A stretch of DNA of 64,000 bases from Cycas panzhihuaensis (taxonomy: Eukaryota > Cycadophyta), in NCBI GenBank assembly GCA_023213395.1, contig CM041465.1, positions 139,445,741 through 139,509,740 of the forward strand. Direction: 5' to 3'. Shown piece by piece: positions 60,938-64,000 of this stretch (within the stretch, counting starts at the first letter, position 1; each line of letters begins with the position of its first letter). Position numbers and translations under genes: made by a program. Under the pieces are notes generated by a model, which had not been told where the DNA came from, searched no databases, and worked only from the letters and a program-made list of their open reading frames with translations.

Positions 60938-61912
60938 TGATCCCAAAGTATAGTATGATTAGTGAAGGAATTAATTACCAATCTCTTTCCTTGAGATCCT
61001 AAAGTGTTAGTGTAAAATTTCTAATTAACATCAATAAAAGAGTGAGCCCATAAAAGAATATTTTACACCAACTTATATACTTGCCATTGCTCCAAGGTAA
61101 GAAGAATAATACTTCTATTAAACTAGAAAAACCTCCATTTAATGGTGGAGAAAATAACTAGTAAAGAATAGGCAAGTTATAAGGAGTAAATTATATAATT
61201 ATACCATAAGGGGCCTCCAACTTCCCAAGACTCCTTGAAGTATCAAAGCTTGCCTCCTCTATTGTCTCTAAAGCCCTCCAAGTGCTTCCTCAATGATGCT
61301 CCCAAGTCAAGTGTCTCTCTCACACAAGAACTAAGTCTCCAACATCGTAAATGAGCTCAAGAGGGCTCAATTTATAAAAAGAAACCTAAAATACATGTTT
61401 AAAAAGTGGAAATCATGTAAGTAAAACCACTAACAACTAGAATGCACATTTAACAAGTGGCAATCATGCAAGTATAACCACTAACAATTAGAATGCATGT
61501 TGTCCAAGTGGCATTCACACAATTCTAAAACCTTGTGGCTTGTTACATAAGTCTAAGAAACTTAAATTTAGCTCAACTTTATTACACATATAGGTATATA
61601 TATCCCCTTTACTTCCTCAAAAATTTAGATAATTTGGATATCATTTGATCCCATTCGTTTTTATTTAACAATAGTATGTATTTACTATTTTTCTGTTGGA
61701 TGTGGGAGTTATTTTTTATAAAACAAGGCTAGCCATTTAACCAAATGATATTTTTTGAACCTCACCTTTTTCACACATGTAGTGGGATGTGTCTTCTTCC
61801 TTTCCATAAAATTTTATATTAGTTTGACACCATTTGGCCCTATTTTATTTAGTTGTGCCAATGCCTAGCATTTTTTGCCTCCTATAGACATATGGTAGAT
61901 CCTCCTGGATCA
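60938..61912 (-). repeat. LTR shared by elements A and B
   Basis: 975 bp, plus strand TGATCCCAAAG..CTGGATCA. On its left is the primer site of A and on its right the polypurine tract and integrase end of B, so it serves as 5' LTR of A and 3' LTR of B. Contains three 51-bp repeat units starting at 61388, 61439 and 61490 (the last partial). Confidence 0.9.
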
Positions 61913-62059
61913 TGACTTCCTTTCCTTGGAAAATAGCCAACTCTTGTTTGGCTTAGAATTGAATATGGAGGAAGTGTTATTTCTCATGTTGCCTACCAAC
62001 CACTTGGACTTACTAGGCAACTATCCTGCTACTCTAATCCTAAAAGATTCATGTGTCTT

Positions 62060-63933
62060 ATATCTTGTTTTGGTGGATTTTCTCTCCAAGATACAATCTT
62101 CTTTGAGAGGCTTCTCTCTTTCCAAATACAAGTCATCAACTAAAGGTAAAGTGAATTGGTCCTATTCCTTATCTAGCATGGAGGGCTTAAAGAGTTTTAA
62201 ATATTCAACATTTACCACTGAATATATTTTCATATAAAGTGGAAGATCAAGTTGGAAAGCTTTGCCACCTACTTTTCCCAAAATTTTGAATGGTCCATAC
62301 CTTATAGGTTTGAGTTTCTTGCCTTCTCCTTTCAACCTCTCCTTGCTCAAGTATAACCATACCAAATCTCCTTCTTAAAATGTACACTTTTTCCTATGCT
62401 TGTCATGTCTTTCCTTATACTTTTCTTGAGTCCTTAAAATTTGATCATGTGCTTCTTTGTGTACTCTATGGATCTTCTCCAAGTATCTTAAAGCCTTGTC
62501 ATGCCCCTCCTCTTTAGCAAATCCTTCCTTAGCTTATATGGAAAATTCTAAGTCAAATGGACTTTGAGGCAAGTATCCCAAACAAACTTTAAAAGTTACT
62601 TTAGAGTGTGATGCATGCATTGCCCTATTAAATGCAAATTGTATAAAAGCCAATGATTTATCCCAAGCCTTTGGATGCTTCGAGTTGTATCCCCTCAATA
62701 AATGTATCAAAGTTCTCTTCACTACTTCAGTTTGTCCATTTGTTTGAGGGTGAAAACTTGTACTCCTCTTCAATTTGGTGTCCATCATCTCCCATAGTGT
62801 CTTTAAAAATAATTAAAGGAATCGAGTGTCCCAATCTAAAATAATGGAAGAAGGCAAGCCAAAATTCTTCTATACATGGTCAAAGAACAACTCAGTCGCC
62901 CCTGTTCCTGTGATTGCCTTATTACAAGGTATTAAACATATCATTTTGCTGAACCTATCTACAACAACAAAGATATAGTCACATCCCTTTCTAGTCATAG
63001 GAATTTCCCCTAATAAATCTATGGAGATACTTTTCCAAGGCCTAGTAGGAATAGGAAGTGGTGTATACAATCCTAATTTTCTAGAAGAAGACTTAGAAGT
63101 ATTACACATTACACATCCTTTTATATATTTTCTTACATCATTTTTCATCTTTGGCCATACAAAATATCTTCTTAAGTTTGCTAAAGTCTTCTCTATATCA
63201 AGGTAACTAGCTGCTTTAGAAGTGTAGGCTTCTCTAAGCCACTTGATCTTGTCTCATTTTGACAGAAGATAGAGTTGCTTCCCTTTGAAAAGTAAACCAT
63301 CATTCCAAGCAAGTTGGGAAGGTCTTCTTTTTTCTTGGTTCTCCAATTCCTCCTTCAATAATTTATCTTTATGTTACAAGTCTTTCTACTCTTCATGATG
63401 CATTGGATCCACCTACAAACTCATAAGAGAACTACAAATAAAAGTAGTAGAAGAAGAAGTGGAATAAGGTGGTTTAGATAACATATCAATAATTTTGTTA
63501 GTAGATTCCTTTTTGTACTTAATTATAATATTGAATTATTGTAAATAACTCATACACTTCATGTGTCTTGCTTCTTATAATTTACTTTGGGTTTATAAAA
63601 ATTGAAGAGGCTTATGATTGGTATGAACTGCAACCTCTTTTCCAAGTAAGTAAGATCTCTAATGCTTGCATGCTTGATGTAATGTGAACATTTCCTAATC
63701 ATATATTAGGTAGTTTTTCACTTCAGAGGTGAAGGCTTCTGAATGGTAAGCAATAGGCTTCCCATCTTGAATAAGGACAACTCCCATTGTATTTCCACTT
63801 GCATCAGCTTCTACTTCTAAAGACCTTTGCAAATTTGGCATTGCCAAAATCGGTGATTCAACAGAAGAAAAGCTTATTCCTCCTTGGAACCCCAAGTAAA
63901 AGTTTTACTAACTTTTATCATTCCATGTAAAGG
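62060..63933 (-). pseudogene. Element B integrase and RNase H remnant
   Basis: RNase H: open frame 63695-63895 with LEVEADASGNTMGVVLIQDGKPIAYHSEAF, the catalytic start of gypsy RNase H. Integrase: 62870-63148 with CVMCNTSKSSSRK (zinc-binding Cys pair) and WKSISIDLLG; 62534-62788 with STSFHPQTNGQTEVV, where the third catalytic Glu (62726-62728) is kept, unlike in A. GPF module: 62162-62365. A chromodomain-like tail lies near 62140-62060. Frames are separated by stops and small shifts. Confidence 0.85.
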
Positions 63934-64000
63934 TGTTAGAATATTTGGAGGTGCTGGAATAGACAACACTATAAAAGATGCCCTAGTTTGTGAAAACGGG
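63934..64000. other. Break in element B, possible start of another LTR
   Basis: Similarity to element A (58405 onward) ends at 63933 and is replaced by TGTTAGAATATTTGG and unrelated sequence. The first 12 bases equal the terminal bases of the right LTR of L, a common copia LTR start. Too short to classify. Confidence 0.4.

Larger units (their letters stand above)
55437..61912 (-). mobile_element. Ty3/gypsy element A, tandem with B
   Basis: A 6476-bp minus-strand element with LTRs at 55437-56393 and 60938-61912. Both LTRs end in the inverted repeat TGATC..GATCA. The polypurine tract (plus strand CTCCCCTTCCTTA, 56397-56409) lies beside the left LTR and a primer site beside the right one. Between them gag, protease, RT, RNase H, integrase and a chromodomain-like tail are readable. 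The right LTR is shared with a second copy, B, in the same orientation. The target site is AATAG at 55432-55436; its partner should lie right of B, outside the window. Confidence 0.9.
60938..64000 (-). mobile_element. Ty3/gypsy element B, partial, tandem with A
   Basis: Same family and orientation as A: LTR 60938-61912, then integrase and RNase H from 61913 rightward. Homology to A can be followed until about 63933 and then stops abruptly. RT, protease, gag and the 5' LTR of B are outside the window or displaced by another insertion. Confidence 0.85.

Overview
This is a plant nuclear window made almost entirely of old, nested LTR retrotransposons. It is strongly AT-rich, shows plant-type copia and Ty3/gypsy families with tRNA-iMet-like primer binding sites, and has reading frames broken by stops and frameshifts. 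A seed plant with a large repeat-rich genome is the natural reading, but the species cannot be told from the sequence. I see no intact host gene, tRNA, rRNA or CRISPR array.

Layout, left to right. (1) 1-3450: minus-strand chromovirus-like Ty3/gypsy remnant running off the left edge (integrase, RT, protease, zinc knuckle, gag). (2) 3451-6628: no recognisable genes, with CA/CT and AT microsatellites. (3) 6629-25561: a minus-strand copia element (H) with both LTRs, split by two more minus-strand copia elements: G (7632 to about 12815) inside its RT/RNase H, and I (17605-25185, perfect GGACC target duplication) inside its 5' leader. (4) About 27700-36240: plus-strand Tat-type Ty3/gypsy element (D), split in RNase H by a plus-strand non-autonomous copia-like element (E, 28922-34789, perfect TATCA duplication). 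E has a gag remnant but no pol that I can see, and carries antisense a fragment of a host gene that I read as the N-terminal part of signal recognition particle receptor subunit beta. (5) About 36640-41848: minus-strand chromodomain-bearing gypsy remnant (F), then an LTR and a minus-strand copia remnant (J) to about 43060. (6) 43061-47860: unresolved, possibly the long LTR/leader of the next element. (7) About 47861-55436: second plus-strand Tat-type element (C), split by a gag-only copia-like element (L, 49564-52898). (8) 55437-64000: two minus-strand gypsy elements (A and B) in tandem sharing the LTR at 60938-61912. B runs off the right edge and is itself interrupted near 63934.

Nothing here works as a cellular pathway. 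What is worth a second look is the captured host gene fragment in E, the gag-only element L, the tandem LTR-sharing pair A/B with a variable 51-bp repeat in its LTR, and the way stop codons sit where Trp, Gln or Arg codons are expected, as repeated cytosine deamination would produce. Pseudogene limits are approximate. LTR ends are to the base where TG/CA ends, primer sites or target duplications could be read.
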